Shown here piece by piece: positions 38,930 to 45,966 of a stretch of 45,966 nt of DNA. Where the stretch lies: positions 1 through 45,966 of the IMG/VR virus record IMGVR_UViG_3300046413_000426; one strand, given 5' to 3'. The notes below the pieces were generated by a model that made no database searches, had not been told where the DNA came from, and saw only the letters and a program-made list of their open reading frames with translations. The DNA is from a virus. The translations under genes and the position numbers were made by a program. How positions within the stretch are numbered: position 1 is the first letter of the stretch; each line of letters opens with the position of its first letter.

Positions 38930-39187
38930 ATGAAAACAATTTATAAATACGAATTTAAAGAAGGTAGTGTTGAAATGCCAATAGGAGCAAAGATACTAAC
39001 TATAGAAGATCAAGATGGCCGACTTCATATATGGGCTATAGTAGATACTGATGCAGAATCTGAATTTAGATATTTTGCAATAGTTGGTACTGGACAGGAT
39101 TTTCCAGAAGCAGATGAAGTTAATTACATTAATACAATTCAAGATAGTCCATTTGTTTGGCATATTTTTGAATTGATAGATAAATAA
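38930..39187 (+). CDS. DUF7352-like small phage protein
   Basis: Encodes 85 aa: MKTIYKYEFKEGSVEMPIGA, KILTIEDQDGRLHIWAIVDT, IVGTGQDFPEADEVNYINTI, SPFVWHIFEL. The pattern 'YKY...MP.GA.IL...Q...L..WA.V' and 'V-(W/F)-H-(I/V)-F-E' fits a common phage small-protein family (DUF7352-like). Role unknown. Confidence 0.65.
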   Translation: MKTIYKYEFKEGSVEMPIGAKILTIEDQDGRLHIWAIVDTDAESEFRYFAIVGTGQDFPEADEVNYINTIQDSPFVWHIFELIDK

Positions 39188-39201
39188 AAACTATAAAACA
39201 A

Positions 39202-41154
39202 ATGCAAGTATTAATCTATGACATCGAGACCATACAGGAGTTCTTCCTGATGAATGTCTGCGAACCTGAAACAAAGGAATGTCACGAGTTTATGGTTAGC
39301 AAATGGCATAATAATCTTGATGCAATGGTTAAATTCATTGAAGATCATAAAGATTTTTATTTTGTTGGCTATAATAACTTACGATTTGATGCTCAAGTTG
39401 TAGAATGGATCTTACGTAACTACGAGAATTGGCACCAGAAGGACAATCTAGAGATATGTGCTATGATTGCCCAGAAGGCTGCTGATGTCATCCATGACGC
39501 AAACTTTGAGGTGTTTCCTGAATACAGAGAACAAGACTTATCATTTAAACAAATAGACTTATTTAAGGTGAACCACTACGATAATAAGACGCGTATGGTG
39601 AGCTTAAAGAGACTAGAGTTTGAGATGGATCTTGAGAACATTGAAGAAATGCCTATTCACCATACAAAGGTGGATATGACACAGGAAGAGATTCAAATCA
39701 CGCGTGACTATTGCAAGAATGACGTGTTTGCTACTTATGAATTCTATAAGATAACTACAGGTCAGTGTGATCATCCATTATACAAAGGAAACAATCAGTT
39801 AGAGCTAAGACAAGATATACAGGAAGAATTCGGTATACCATGTCTAAATTATTCTGATTCAAAGATTGGTGATGAGATGATTAAGAAGTATTATTGCCAA
39901 GAAAAGAAAATACAATACACAGAATTACCACGTAAAGGTTTCTTCAGAAAAGAAATTAAGGTGAAGAACTGTATTGCACCGTATGTTACATTTAAAACTA
40001 CACAGCTACAGACATTCCTAAAGAAAATGAAAGGAACTACACTGGGGCTGCAAGATGATTTTAAAGAACATATAGATTTCTATGGCAATACATATTCGTT
40101 TATGAAAGGTGGCTTGCACACAGAAAACAAGCCAGAAATATTTGAAGCAAATGAAGAATATGAGATTATTGATTGGGATGTTTCTAGTTATTATCCTGCT
40201 ATTATTATCAATAATGGTAAGTATCCCGCTCACCTTGGTAAAGAGTTTCTTGAGGGTTATAAACAAATGTTTAATAAGCGTCTGGAACTTAAACCGTTGG
40301 CTAAGAAGGATAAGAAGATAGCTGGTATTGTAGGAGCTCTTAAGTTAGCTGTAAACTCTGTCTATGGTAAAAGTTCTGATATGCAGAGCTGGATCTATGA
40401 TAGACAGTTGACTATGTTCACTACTATCACTGGTGAATTATCTTTGATGATGCTTATTGAAGCATATGAACTAGCAGGCATACATGCTATTTCTGCTAAT
40501 ACAGATGGTGTAACTATTCGAATTAAGAAAACCGACCTAGATAAAATGCATGAGATTAATGCATGGTGGTCACAACTAACACAATATGAACTTGAACGAA
40601 CAGACTATGAGAGAATTATTTTCTCAACGGTCAACGACTACTTGGCGATTAAAACTGATGGGGGAATCAAAAAGAAGGGAGACTTCCTTACTGATTTTGA
40701 GCTGCATAAAAATAAGTCTGCTCGCATTGTTCCCATTGCTCTTGAGCAATTCTTTATCAACAATACGCCTGTTGCTGATACTATTAATGAGCACAGAAGC
40801 ATTTATGATTTTGCTATGCGTCAAAGAGCTACACGAGATTTCCATTTTGAGGGCAAATCTGAAAAGGGAACTACAATCTATAACAAACTTATTAGGTTTT
40901 ACGTCTCTAACACAGGAGAAAAGCTCTTAAAGGTTAAGAATGCTGATTCTACATCTGGTGCTGCACCAATATCACAAGTGGAAGCTGGTGATTGGGTAAT
41001 GACTGTATGTAATAAACTACCTAAAGATCATCCTATGGATAACATCAATAGAGATTATTATATAGAACGTGCACAAAAGATGGTAGATAAGATACTACTT
41101 GGCGGAAGAAAGCCTATCTTTGTAGATCCAAATCAACTTTCTTTGGGGTTTTAA
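39202..41154 (+). CDS. Family B DNA polymerase with 3'-5' exonuclease
   Basis: Encodes 650 aa. Exonuclease: ExoI YDIET (D7/E9), ExoII GYNNLRFD (D63), ExoIII YCKNDVFATY (Y170/D174). Polymerase: motif A DWDVSSYYPAI (D325), motif B KLAVNSVYGKSSD (K381...N385-SVYG), motif C NTDGVTIRI (D435), KKKGD later. It copies the phage genome with proofreading. It is shorter than cellular PolB and shows no obvious terminal-protein priming insert, but TPR1/2 absence cannot be proven by eye. Located near the helicase, so a replication module. Confidence 0.92.
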   Translation: MQVLIYDIETIQEFFLMNVCEPETKECHEFMVSKWHNNLDAMVKFIEDHKDFYFVGYNNLRFDAQVVEWILRNYENWHQKDNLEICAMIAQKAADVIHDANFEVFPEYREQDLSFKQIDLFKVNHYDNKTRMVSLKRLEFEMDLENIEEMPIHHTKVDMTQEEIQITRDYCKNDVFATYEFYKITTGQCDHPLYKGNNQLELRQDIQEEFGIPCLNYSDSKIGDEMIKKYYCQEKKIQYTELPRKGFFRKEIKVKNCIAPYVTFKTTQLQTFLKKMKGTTLGLQDDFKEHIDFYGNTYSFMKGGLHTENKPEIFEANEEYEIIDWDVSSYYPAIIINNGKYPAHLGKEFLEGYKQMFNKRLELKPLAKKDKKIAGIVGALKLAVNSVYGKSSDMQSWIYDRQLTMFTTITGELSLMMLIEAYELAGIHAISANTDGVTIRIKKTDLDKMHEINAWWSQLTQYELERTDYERIIFSTVNDYLAIKTDGGIKKKGDFLTDFELHKNKSARIVPIALEQFFINNTPVADTINEHRSIYDFAMRQRATRDFHFEGKSEKGTTIYNKLIRFYVSNTGEKLLKVKNADSTSGAAPISQVEAGDWVMTVCNKLPKDHPMDNINRDYYIERAQKMVDKILLGGRKPIFVDPNQLSLGF

Positions 41155-41162
41155 AATAAAGA

Positions 41163-41194
41163 TTTGCATTTTTATTTTAATTTACTTATATTTA
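41163..41194 (+). promoter_or_regulatory. Promoter for the RHH-NUMOD4-HNH endonuclease gene
   Basis: TTTG (41163-41166), 20-base spacer, TATATTTA (41187-41194): TTTG-N20-TAnnTTTG with one mismatch, 16 bases before the ATG at 41211. Confidence 0.55.
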
Positions 41195-41210
41195 TAAAAA
41201 CTTATAAGCT

Positions 41211-41915
41211 ATGATAAATATTAATGCAAATCTTAAACCTTCTGTTTATAAACTAGTAGAAGAAATATCAAAAATCAGAAATAAAAGTATATCTGATACG
41301 ATAGATGAACTATTGTCTGAACATTTGTATCAAATTAATAAAAAAGATACTAATGAAACTGAAGTAGTATTTGATGAATCTAAAGAGGTTTGGAAAGATG
41401 TACCAGGATACGAAGGATTGTATCAAGCTAGTAACTATGGTAGAATAGCATCTATTAGATATGGATTTAAAATAAGATCTATTGTTAGGAATCCTACTGG
41501 TTATTTACAATGCGCATTCAGAGTAGATAATAAAACTAAAACATTTTTAGTACATGTTATTGTTGCAAATACATTTCTTTTGAAATGTGAAGATTGTACT
41601 CAAGTCGATCACATTAATAATGTTAAGACAGACAATAGAGCAGATAATTTAAAATGGGTTACCAGAAGTGATAATATGAAAAATAATTATTATAGAGGAG
41701 TAACTACTGTAGAAAAACAAGGATCTAAAGGTAAAAGAATTGAAATACTTGATTTACAAGACAATAGTCTTGGGATATTCAATTCATTAAAAGAAGCAAC
41801 TTTAGAATTTGATGTAAGTCACGGTAACTTATCTAGTATATGTAATCCTTATGCAAGACTAAAAACCACATTTAGTAAAAGTAAACAAATACGAATTAAA
41901 GCAAGATTATTATAA
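41211..41915 (+). CDS. Homing endonuclease: RHH-like start, NUMOD4, HNH, NUMOD1-like end
   Basis: Encodes 234 aa. Residues ~1-42 (NLKPSVYKLVEEISKIRNKS, ISDTIDELLSEHL) look like a ribbon-helix-helix or similar DNA-binding unit. NUMOD4: EVWKDVPGYEGLYQASNYGR. HNH: HVIVANTFLLK, QVDHINNVKTDNRADNLKWV (H/N/N), then TRSDNMKNN. C-terminal NUMOD1-like (ILDLQDNSLGIFNSLKEATL). Free-standing after the DNA polymerase stop, with its own promoter; no intron in the polymerase gene is needed. Confidence 0.8.
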   Translation: MININANLKPSVYKLVEEISKIRNKSISDTIDELLSEHLYQINKKDTNETEVVFDESKEVWKDVPGYEGLYQASNYGRIASIRYGFKIRSIVRNPTGYLQCAFRVDNKTKTFLVHVIVANTFLLKCEDCTQVDHINNVKTDNRADNLKWVTRSDNMKNNYYRGVTTVEKQGSKGKRIEILDLQDNSLGIFNSLKEATLEFDVSHGNLSSICNPYARLKTTFSKSKQIRIKARLL

Positions 41916-41926
41916 TCATTATTTTA

Positions 41927-42262
41927 ATGGCAGGAACAGAGAAACAACGCGAAGAGATCAACAGGAAGTTGGTCTCTATGCAAATGGAGATGATAGGTCT
42001 CACGTATGAAGATGCTATGAATACACCAGAGTTCTGGCGTGTTTATACATTAACTACAGAACAAACTATAGAATGGCGTAAGAAGGCCCTTCCTCTAATC
42101 AGAAAAACTTTTAAAGTTAATAAGGCTAGAGGTGAGCGTATCATGGCGTTATTTGAGCTTGATCTAGGATTACGTGAATTCAATCCTCCTCCTACAGCTT
42201 ATCTATTAGAGAAGCCTACGTTCTGGCAGAAAGTAAGAAAATTCTTTATCGGTTATTATTGA
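41927..42262 (+). CDS. Unknown helical protein
   Basis: Encodes 111 aa: MAGTEKQREEINRKLVSMQM, EMIGLTYEDAMNTPEFWRVY, then FELDLGLREFNPPPTA. Helical and charged. Its stop overlaps the membrane-protein start (TGATG). No family recognised. Confidence 0.5.
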   Translation: MAGTEKQREEINRKLVSMQMEMIGLTYEDAMNTPEFWRVYTLTTEQTIEWRKKALPLIRKTFKVNKARGERIMALFELDLGLREFNPPPTAYLLEKPTFWQKVRKFFIGYY

Positions 42263-42804
42263 TGAAAAACTGGATGTTAGTGCTATTTGTAATTGTAGCA
42301 ATTGCAAGTAGATTTATTATTACAGCTGGACCAGCTTGGGCTAACTTCTCACCACTAGGTGCATTAGCTCTATATGCTGGCTATCATCATTTCTGGAAAG
42401 GATGGATTGCTACAGCTGTAGGCGTAGTGCTATCAAATATGGTGATAAACAATCTATTGTACTCTCAGTATTATGATGGGTTCTCTTGGGGAATAGATGC
42501 AAACGTTATTTTGTTTGTAATCATCTCTGTTATGGGACAATTCAAATCAGAGAATGCATTTACATTGAATATTGGCAGTGTTCTGATGTTCTTCCTACTA
42601 TCTAACGGATTGGTATGGTCAGGAACAATGTACACACATGATATGAAAGGACTTATAGAGTGCTATACAGCAGCATTGCCATTTCTTGGTAATACAATGT
42701 TAAGTCAGTTTGTATTTGGTGGCGTGTTCTTTGGTCTGCACAAAATGGGCATTAATAATGCAAACTATTTTGCCAATCTCGGAAGTAAAAACGTGCCAAA
42801 TTAG
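42262..42804 (+). CDS. Multi-pass membrane protein resembling host DUF6580 proteins
   Basis: Encodes 180 aa from ATG 42262 (MKNWMLVLFVIVAIASRFII); a TTG one codon earlier is not needed. At least five hydrophobic helices. The 'SRFI...P..NFSPLGALALYAGY' opening resembles DUF6580/ECF S-component-like membrane proteins of Bacteroidota ('RF.P.PPN.TP.GA.ALF.G'). It might aid import of a small molecule, or have been repurposed. Probably acquired from a host. A double hairpin/terminator follows the stop. Confidence 0.6.
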   Translation: MKNWMLVLFVIVAIASRFIITAGPAWANFSPLGALALYAGYHHFWKGWIATAVGVVLSNMVINNLLYSQYYDGFSWGIDANVILFVIISVMGQFKSENAFTLNIGSVLMFFLLSNGLVWSGTMYTHDMKGLIECYTAALPFLGNTMLSQFVFGGVFFGLHKMGINNANYFANLGSKNVPN

Positions 42805-42809
42805 GAAGT

Positions 42810-42826
42810 CGTTACAAAACGTAACG
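42810..42826 (+). other. Short hairpin after the membrane protein gene
   Basis: CGTTAC/GTAACG (42810-42815 with 42821-42826, 5-base loop) starts six bases after the stop; it precedes the main terminator. Confidence 0.5.
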
Positions 42827-42835
42827 GTTTATAAA

Positions 42836-42867
42836 AAAAGCCTCAGAGAGATCTGGGGCTTTTCTTT
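42836..42867. terminator. Bidirectional intrinsic terminator
   Basis: AAAAGCCTCAG/CTGGGGCTTTT (42836-42846 with 42853-42863; one T-G pair) is preceded by an A-run and followed by TTTTCTTTT, so it should stop transcription from both sides. It separates the rightward membrane-protein gene from the leftward 44-aa gene. Confidence 0.85.
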
Positions 42868-43001
42868 TACACTTCCTTATCAAGAATCAAAGGCTTCATG
42901 TGCTTTCGTTCAGAACGAATGATTGTAGACTTTGAGAATTTAGAGAGTGTAGCTCCTAATGAAGAGCAGATTAACATAACAGCGAGTAGTAAGTGTATCA
43001 T
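42867..43001 (-). CDS. 44-aa membrane/secreted peptide on the opposite strand
   Basis: Minus-strand ATG at 42999-43001 and TAA at 42867-42869. Product MIHLLLAVMLICSSLGATLS then KFSKSTIIRSERKH and MKPLILDKEV: a hydrophobic N-terminal helix and a basic tail. It has a consensus -7 box 20 bases upstream and ends at the bidirectional terminator, a complete one-gene unit running against all surrounding genes. Function unknown. Confidence 0.55.
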   Translation of the reverse strand: MIHLLLAVMLICSSLGATLSKFSKSTIIRSERKHMKPLILDKEV

Positions 43002-43021
43002 AGAAGTATAATTATTTTATA

Positions 43022-43053
43022 CAAAAATACGTCACACGATTGTATTATCCTAA
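43022..43053 (-). promoter_or_regulatory. Promoter for the leftward 44-aa gene
   Basis: Minus strand: TATTTTTG (complement of 43022-43029) is a perfect TAnnTTTG box; TTAG 20 bases further upstream (complement of 43050-43053) is a weak -33. The box lies about 20 bases before the ATG. Confidence 0.55.
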
Positions 43054-43071
43054 TAAGAATTGCATTTTACC

Positions 43072-43092
43072 AAGAACTTGATAAAAGTTCTT
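43072..43092. promoter_or_regulatory. 8-bp inverted repeat upstream of the 71-aa gene
   Basis: AAGAACTT/AAGTTCTT (43072-43079 with 43085-43092), 5-base loop, in the gap between divergent genes at 43001 and 43121. Symmetry and place suit an operator; followed by T-rich sequence, so a weak terminator is the alternative. Confidence 0.45.
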
Positions 43093-43120
43093 TATTTATT
43101 TACATTTTAAATAACACACA

Positions 43121-43336
43121 ATGAAAGTAAAAGTAACAGAGATTAGAAAAACTAAGTTTTTTGATCCACCTAATGTAATAGGTTCTCTATGCCGTATAGA
43201 TATTACATATGAAGTATACACAGGAGATGGTGTAATAAAAACGCTTCATACTGAAAAGAGTCTTGAAGCATACCTTAAGTATCTTGAAGAAAGACAGAAA
43301 GATTATCATAAAGTTATTAAAGAAATAGAAATATGA
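43121..43336 (+). CDS. Small protein, unknown
   Basis: Encodes 71 aa (MKVKVTEIRKTKFFDPPNVI; RIDITYEVYTGDGVIKTLHT; C-terminal helix). Probably a small alpha/beta protein. Leader TTTTAAATAACACACAA is shared with the gene at 25960. Overlaps the phosphoesterase gene by four bases. Confidence 0.55.
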   Translation: MKVKVTEIRKTKFFDPPNVIGSLCRIDITYEVYTGDGVIKTLHTEKSLEAYLKYLEERQKDYHKVIKEIEI

Positions 43337-44073
43337 AAACATTAGTGCTAGGGGATACCCATGGTCGTCCGTATTGGAAAGAGATCATAGCAAAAGAAAG
43401 TCCAGATAGAGTGATATTTATTGGAGACTATTTTGATAGCTATGATGATTATACAGCTGCTGAGCAGATGGATAATTTTAAGCAGATTGTAGAATACAAA
43501 CAATCAGGACAAGCTGAGGTAATAATGTTAGTTGGTAATCATGATTATCACTACATGCGAGGTGTATCTGAGCATTATTCAGGACATCAAGGCGGTGCTG
43601 CACCTGCTATACAGCAATTACTAGAAGATAATAAAGAACATCTACAGATGTGTTATCGATTAGGTGATTTTGTATTTAGTCATGCTGGTATTAGTCACGA
43701 TTGGTTAACTGTTCATGGCTATAGTGTAGAACATGATCTTATAGAATGGGTTAATGATAAGTTTAAGTTCACTCCTAAACTATTTGAGTTTGCAGGATGG
43801 GATCCTTATGGAGATAGCGTAATATCATCACCTATTTGGATTAGACCAGCGTCATTGTTAAAATCAAATAAGGAAACTTGGTTAAAAGAAAAACATATCC
43901 AAGTAGTGGGACACACTCAGGTTAATAAAATAGATGTAGCAGGTAAAGCCACTGGTGGTAAATATTATCTTATTGACACACTAGGCACAACAGGTGAATA
44001 TATGGTTATTGACATGACTTTAGATGAAGACAAAATAACATTTCCTGTATATGAAAAAGATGGGAAGATTTAG
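43333..44073 (+). CDS. Calcineurin-like phosphoesterase
   Basis: Encodes 246 aa. Motifs: GDTHGRPYW (D-x-H), FIGDYFDSYDD (GDxxD), LVGNHDYHYM (GNHD), FSHAGIS (H), VVGHTQVNKID (GHT). These are the PPP/ApaH-like serine/threonine or diadenosine phosphatase-type metal ligands. Third metallophosphoesterase of the window. It might hydrolyse nucleotides or dephosphorylate proteins; substrate unknown. Confidence 0.8.
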   Translation: MKTLVLGDTHGRPYWKEIIAKESPDRVIFIGDYFDSYDDYTAAEQMDNFKQIVEYKQSGQAEVIMLVGNHDYHYMRGVSEHYSGHQGGAAPAIQQLLEDNKEHLQMCYRLGDFVFSHAGISHDWLTVHGYSVEHDLIEWVNDKFKFTPKLFEFAGWDPYGDSVISSPIWIRPASLLKSNKETWLKEKHIQVVGHTQVNKIDVAGKATGGKYYLIDTLGTTGEYMVIDMTLDEDKITFPVYEKDGKI

Positions 44074-44311
44074 CAAAGAAGCTCTTGAAAGAAGAAGAGC
44101 TAGACGTAGAAGAGAAGCTACTAAACACATGCCTACAGGTGATCAAGCTATTCAAAATGCTTTACAAAAAGGACTCATTACTATGGATCAAGTATCTGAA
44201 TTTTGGAAAGAAGAACAGAAAAAAGATGCTGAGAAAAGAGAAATGATAAAAGCTTTGAAGAAGAAACCAAAGGCTAAAATAGTATATGGTTTAAACACAA
44301 ATTCAATGTAA
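44060..44311 (+). CDS. Small very basic protein
   Basis: Encodes 83 aa from MGRFSKEALERRRARRRREA; an in-frame ATG at 44051 would add three residues. Arg-rich helix, then KQKKDAEKREMIKALKKKPK-like basic stretch (central EFWKEEQKKDAEKREM). Likely binds nucleic acid. Overlaps the phosphoesterase end by 14 bases. Confidence 0.55.
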   Translation: MGRFSKEALERRRARRRREATKHMPTGDQAIQNALQKGLITMDQVSEFWKEEQKKDAEKREMIKALKKKPKAKIVYGLNTNSM

Positions 44312-44313
44312 AG

Positions 44314-44520
44314 ATGGAAGATTATGAACACGCTTTAGCCAAGGATTTCGTATATTTGTTGGCTGATCAGATGCTAGATGAGCATCTACCAAGAATAGAA
44401 GTTGTAGACAAAGATAAAGTATTTAAAGATGAAGATAGACATAAGCATAGAACAGTTCGAAGACATGATAGCCAAAGGATACACGATGGACATGGTGTTT
44501 CTACTGATGATGTTACATGA
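44314..44520 (+). CDS. Small protein overlapping the replication gene start
   Basis: Encodes 68 aa. Residues 1-40 (MEDYEHALAKDFVYLLADQM; LDEHLPRIEVVDKDKVF) look like a real helical protein, but the last ~28 residues (HKHRTVRRHDSQRIHDGHGV) overlap the next gene in another frame and look random. Either a true 92-base overlap or a sequencing/recombination relic. Confidence 0.4.
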   Translation: MEDYEHALAKDFVYLLADQMLDEHLPRIEVVDKDKVFKDEDRHKHRTVRRHDSQRIHDGHGVSTDDVT

Positions 44521-45052
44521 ACAGTATGATGTAAAGCTTATATCTGAAGATAATATTAAACTACAAATGTTATGTCAATCTTTACATAGAAAGGGATTGA
44601 TTACATCAGAGTATAAGATAACAGAAACAGGAACCAAGCTGCTAGAATATCTAAAAGCTAAAACCCGACAGAAGTTCGTGAAGCCTAAGATTTCAGCACA
44701 AGAGTTTGATGACTGGTGGGATGCTTACCCTGGAACAGATTCTTTTGTACATGCAGGGAAGAAGTTTCAGGGAAGCCGCTCCCTACGTTCTGCTAAAGAA
44801 GATTGTAGAGTTAGGTTTAATGTTATATTATCAGAGAAGGAATACACAGCACAAGAATTAATAGATGCAATGAAGCATGATGTTCTATTGAAGAAAGAAG
44901 CATCGATCAAAGAGAACAAGAATAAACTATCGTTTATGCAGAACTCTTTGACATATCTTAATCAAAGAAGTTATGAACCATTCATTGAATTGATTAGAGC
45001 TGGAGAAACAATTAAAGAATCAGTTAAACCTGTAGGAGGAACAGACATATGA
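44429..45052 (+). CDS. Candidate helicase loader/primosome protein
   Basis: Encodes 207 aa. N-terminal winged-helix-like part (~15-75: MVFLLMMLHEQYDVKLISED ... LCQSLHRKGLITSEYKITET). C-terminal part contains FDDWWDAYPGTDSFVHAGKK and CRVRFNVILSEKEYTAQELI, resembling proteins next to phage DnaB-type helicases. Placement two genes before the helicase suggests loading of helicase at the origin. Inference from position and fold pattern. Confidence 0.5.
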   Translation: MKIDISIEQFEDMIAKGYTMDMVFLLMMLHEQYDVKLISEDNIKLQMLCQSLHRKGLITSEYKITETGTKLLEYLKAKTRQKFVKPKISAQEFDDWWDAYPGTDSFVHAGKKFQGSRSLRSAKEDCRVRFNVILSEKEYTAQELIDAMKHDVLLKKEASIKENKNKLSFMQNSLTYLNQRSYEPFIELIRAGETIKESVKPVGGTDI

Positions 45053-45282
45053 TAACACCAAAAGAAAAAGCATATAACCTAATAGGAAAATTTATAATGT
45101 TAGATACACATGATGAAGATTCATTTATAATTAGACAGCACAGAGCAAAGCGATACGCATTACTTGCAGTGGATGAAATGATTGCATTTGTAAAACACGC
45201 CTTCAGTTATATCAATATTGAATTGGCAACACCATCAATTGTATATTTAGAGGAAGTTAAACAAGAAATAGAGAAGCTATGA
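45049..45282 (+). CDS. Small protein between loader and helicase genes
   Basis: Encodes 77 aa: MITPKEKAYNLIGKFIMLDT, SFIIRQHRAKRYALLAVDEM, YLEEVKQEIEKL. The 'KAYNL...' opening and 'K-R-Y-A-L-(L/I)-A-V-D-E-(M/I)' stretch occur in small Bacteroidota-phage proteins. Overlaps both neighbours by four bases, so co-translated with the loader and helicase. Confidence 0.6.
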   Translation: MITPKEKAYNLIGKFIMLDTHDEDSFIIRQHRAKRYALLAVDEMIAFVKHAFSYINIELATPSIVYLEEVKQEIEKL

Positions 45283-45966
45283 GTTTTCAAGATTTAAAAT
45301 TAGCTGTAGAAGATGGCTTGAGTGGTAAGAACGGTGGTATACCGATGGGGTTTGATAGACTGAATAGATACATTGGTATTCGTAAGTCTATGTACACTCT
45401 TGTAGGTGGACTAACAGGTTCTGGTAAAACCTCATTCATCGATGATGCGTATGTACTAAATCCATTTGATTGGTCTTTATCACCAGAAGGAATTGCTTCT
45501 GGGATTAATGTAAAGATTATCTATAGATCAATGGAGCGTAGTAGAACCTATAAGTATGCCAAATGGATTGGCAGAAAGATCTTTCTAGATCATGGAGTTA
45601 TTATTCCTGTAGGAAAGATGTTAGGTTGGACTGATAAGATGAGTCATGATGAGCATGATTTGTTTTTACAGTATGAGGAGTATGGTGAAATGATGAAAGA
45701 GAAGATCACTATCATTGATGGACCAGATAATCCTGTAGGTATAGCAAAGCAACTCAAAGAACATGCTATGGAACGTGGTGAAGTTATTGAAGTGGATAAA
45801 TGGAATAGAAAGTATATTGCCAATGATCCTAATGAAATAACTCTTGTGGTTGTTGATCACATCGGTTTGCTCAAGCTTACCAAAGATCATCCTACAAAGA
45901 AAAGTTCTATAGACAAGATGTCTGATGAGCTACGCTACGCCAGGGATTTCTACGGTTATTCACCAG
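45279..45966 (+). CDS. DnaB-type (SF4) replicative helicase, partial (3' end outside window)
   Basis: 229 codons are visible; the gene continues past the right edge. It begins MSFQDLKLAVEDGLSGKNGG then IPMGFDRLNRYIGI, directly before Walker A GGLTGSGKTSFIDD (~44-57). Walker B ITLVVVDHIGLLK lies at ~190-202. The N-terminal primase-binding domain of cellular DnaB is absent, as in many phage helicases. A hexameric DNA-unwinding role at the fork fits the neighbouring polymerase and loader. Confidence 0.8.
   Translation, partial: MSFQDLKLAVEDGLSGKNGGIPMGFDRLNRYIGIRKSMYTLVGGLTGSGKTSFIDDAYVLNPFDWSLSPEGIASGINVKIIYRSMERSRTYKYAKWIGRKIFLDHGVIIPVGKMLGWTDKMSHDEHDLFLQYEEYGEMMKEKITIIDGPDNPVGIAKQLKEHAMERGEVIEVDKWNRKYIANDPNEITLVVVDHIGLLKLTKDHPTKKSSIDKMSDELRYARDFYGYSP

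Noticed and set aside
40498-40530. Polymerase motif C NTDG instead of DTD as a defect
   Set aside because: NTDG-type motif C with the second Asp retained occurs in phage family B polymerases; not evidence of inactivity.
40109-40930. Plus-strand frames of 70 and 114 codons inside the DNA polymerase gene
   Set aside because: Different frame within a gene whose catalytic motifs run straight through.
39202-41915. Intron in the DNA polymerase gene next to the HNH gene
   Set aside because: The polymerase frame is continuous with all motifs and ends before the endonuclease promoter, so the endonuclease is free-standing.
42710-42922. 70-codon frame across the end of the membrane protein gene and terminator
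   Set aside because: Crosses a strong bidirectional terminator and has no sensible composition.
1-45966. CRISPR array, rRNA, integrase or transposase
   Set aside because: No regularly spaced repeats of CRISPR size, no rRNA-like stretch, and no tyrosine/serine recombinase or DDE transposase motif seen; the phage looks virulent in this window.

Overview
This window looks like part of a double-stranded DNA phage genome, most likely a crAss-like podovirus (Crassvirales) or close relative infecting a member of the Bacteroidota, probably a flavobacterium-type host. The genome is AT-rich. Start codons lack purine-rich Shine-Dalgarno sequences and sit behind A/T-rich leaders. Several promoters fit the Bacteroidota form TTTG-N19-21-TAnnTTTG. 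The crAss-like call rests on gene order and on recognisable proteins: a large terminase, an ~860-aa portal, an acidic scaffold-like protein, a ~517-aa capsid protein, neck/ring-type proteins, an IHF/HU-like small protein and a large tail hub/muzzle-like protein. I could run no database search, so assignment to that order is inference.

Layout. Positions 1-20479 are the leftward late module, read right to left: a wHTH protein, coiled-coil, zinc-ribbon and small unknown genes, an 11-bp-period repeat cluster, a small-terminase candidate, TerL, portal, scaffold-like protein, major capsid protein, neck/ring proteins, an abundant-looking virion protein, Cys-rich and threonine-linker adhesin-like proteins, a metallophosphoesterase with an HTH-like start, ring and IHF-like proteins, and the muzzle-like protein, which runs off the left edge. 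Internal promoters (near 13850 and 5700), terminators (near 7910 and 5790) and a structured block after the capsid gene split this module into separately tuned units.

Positions 20480-20896 are the divergent control region: 417 bp, locally GC-rich, with a C8-TT-C8 tract, a hairpin and interleaved complementary segments. From 20897 to the right edge is the rightward early/middle module. It begins with one conserved-looking gene, then about 660 bp without a gene that holds a candidate structured RNA (21699-21931). Next come small membrane proteins, a lipoprotein, zinc-binding proteins, a degenerate tRNA-like element, a homing endonuclease and a second structured RNA candidate. A MoxR/CobS-type AAA+ ATPase and a VWA-like partner follow; the ATPase gene is interrupted inside its Walker B motif by a group I intron carrying a GIY-YIG endonuclease. 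Then come a ParB/DGQHR-like protein, many small genes and a block whose start codons share a repeated junction sequence (34698-36502).

The right part carries nucleic-acid enzymes: RNA ligase, metallophosphoesterase and P-loop kinase side by side (a likely RNA-repair set), a family B DNA polymerase with proofreading motifs, an RHH-NUMOD4-HNH endonuclease, a host-like multi-membrane protein, a second phosphoesterase, a candidate helicase loader and the start of a DnaB-type (SF4) helicase cut by the window edge. Several genes were found by hand, including a 49-aa Cys-rich virion-module gene (7169-7318) and a 44-aa minus-strand gene with its own promoter (42867-43001).
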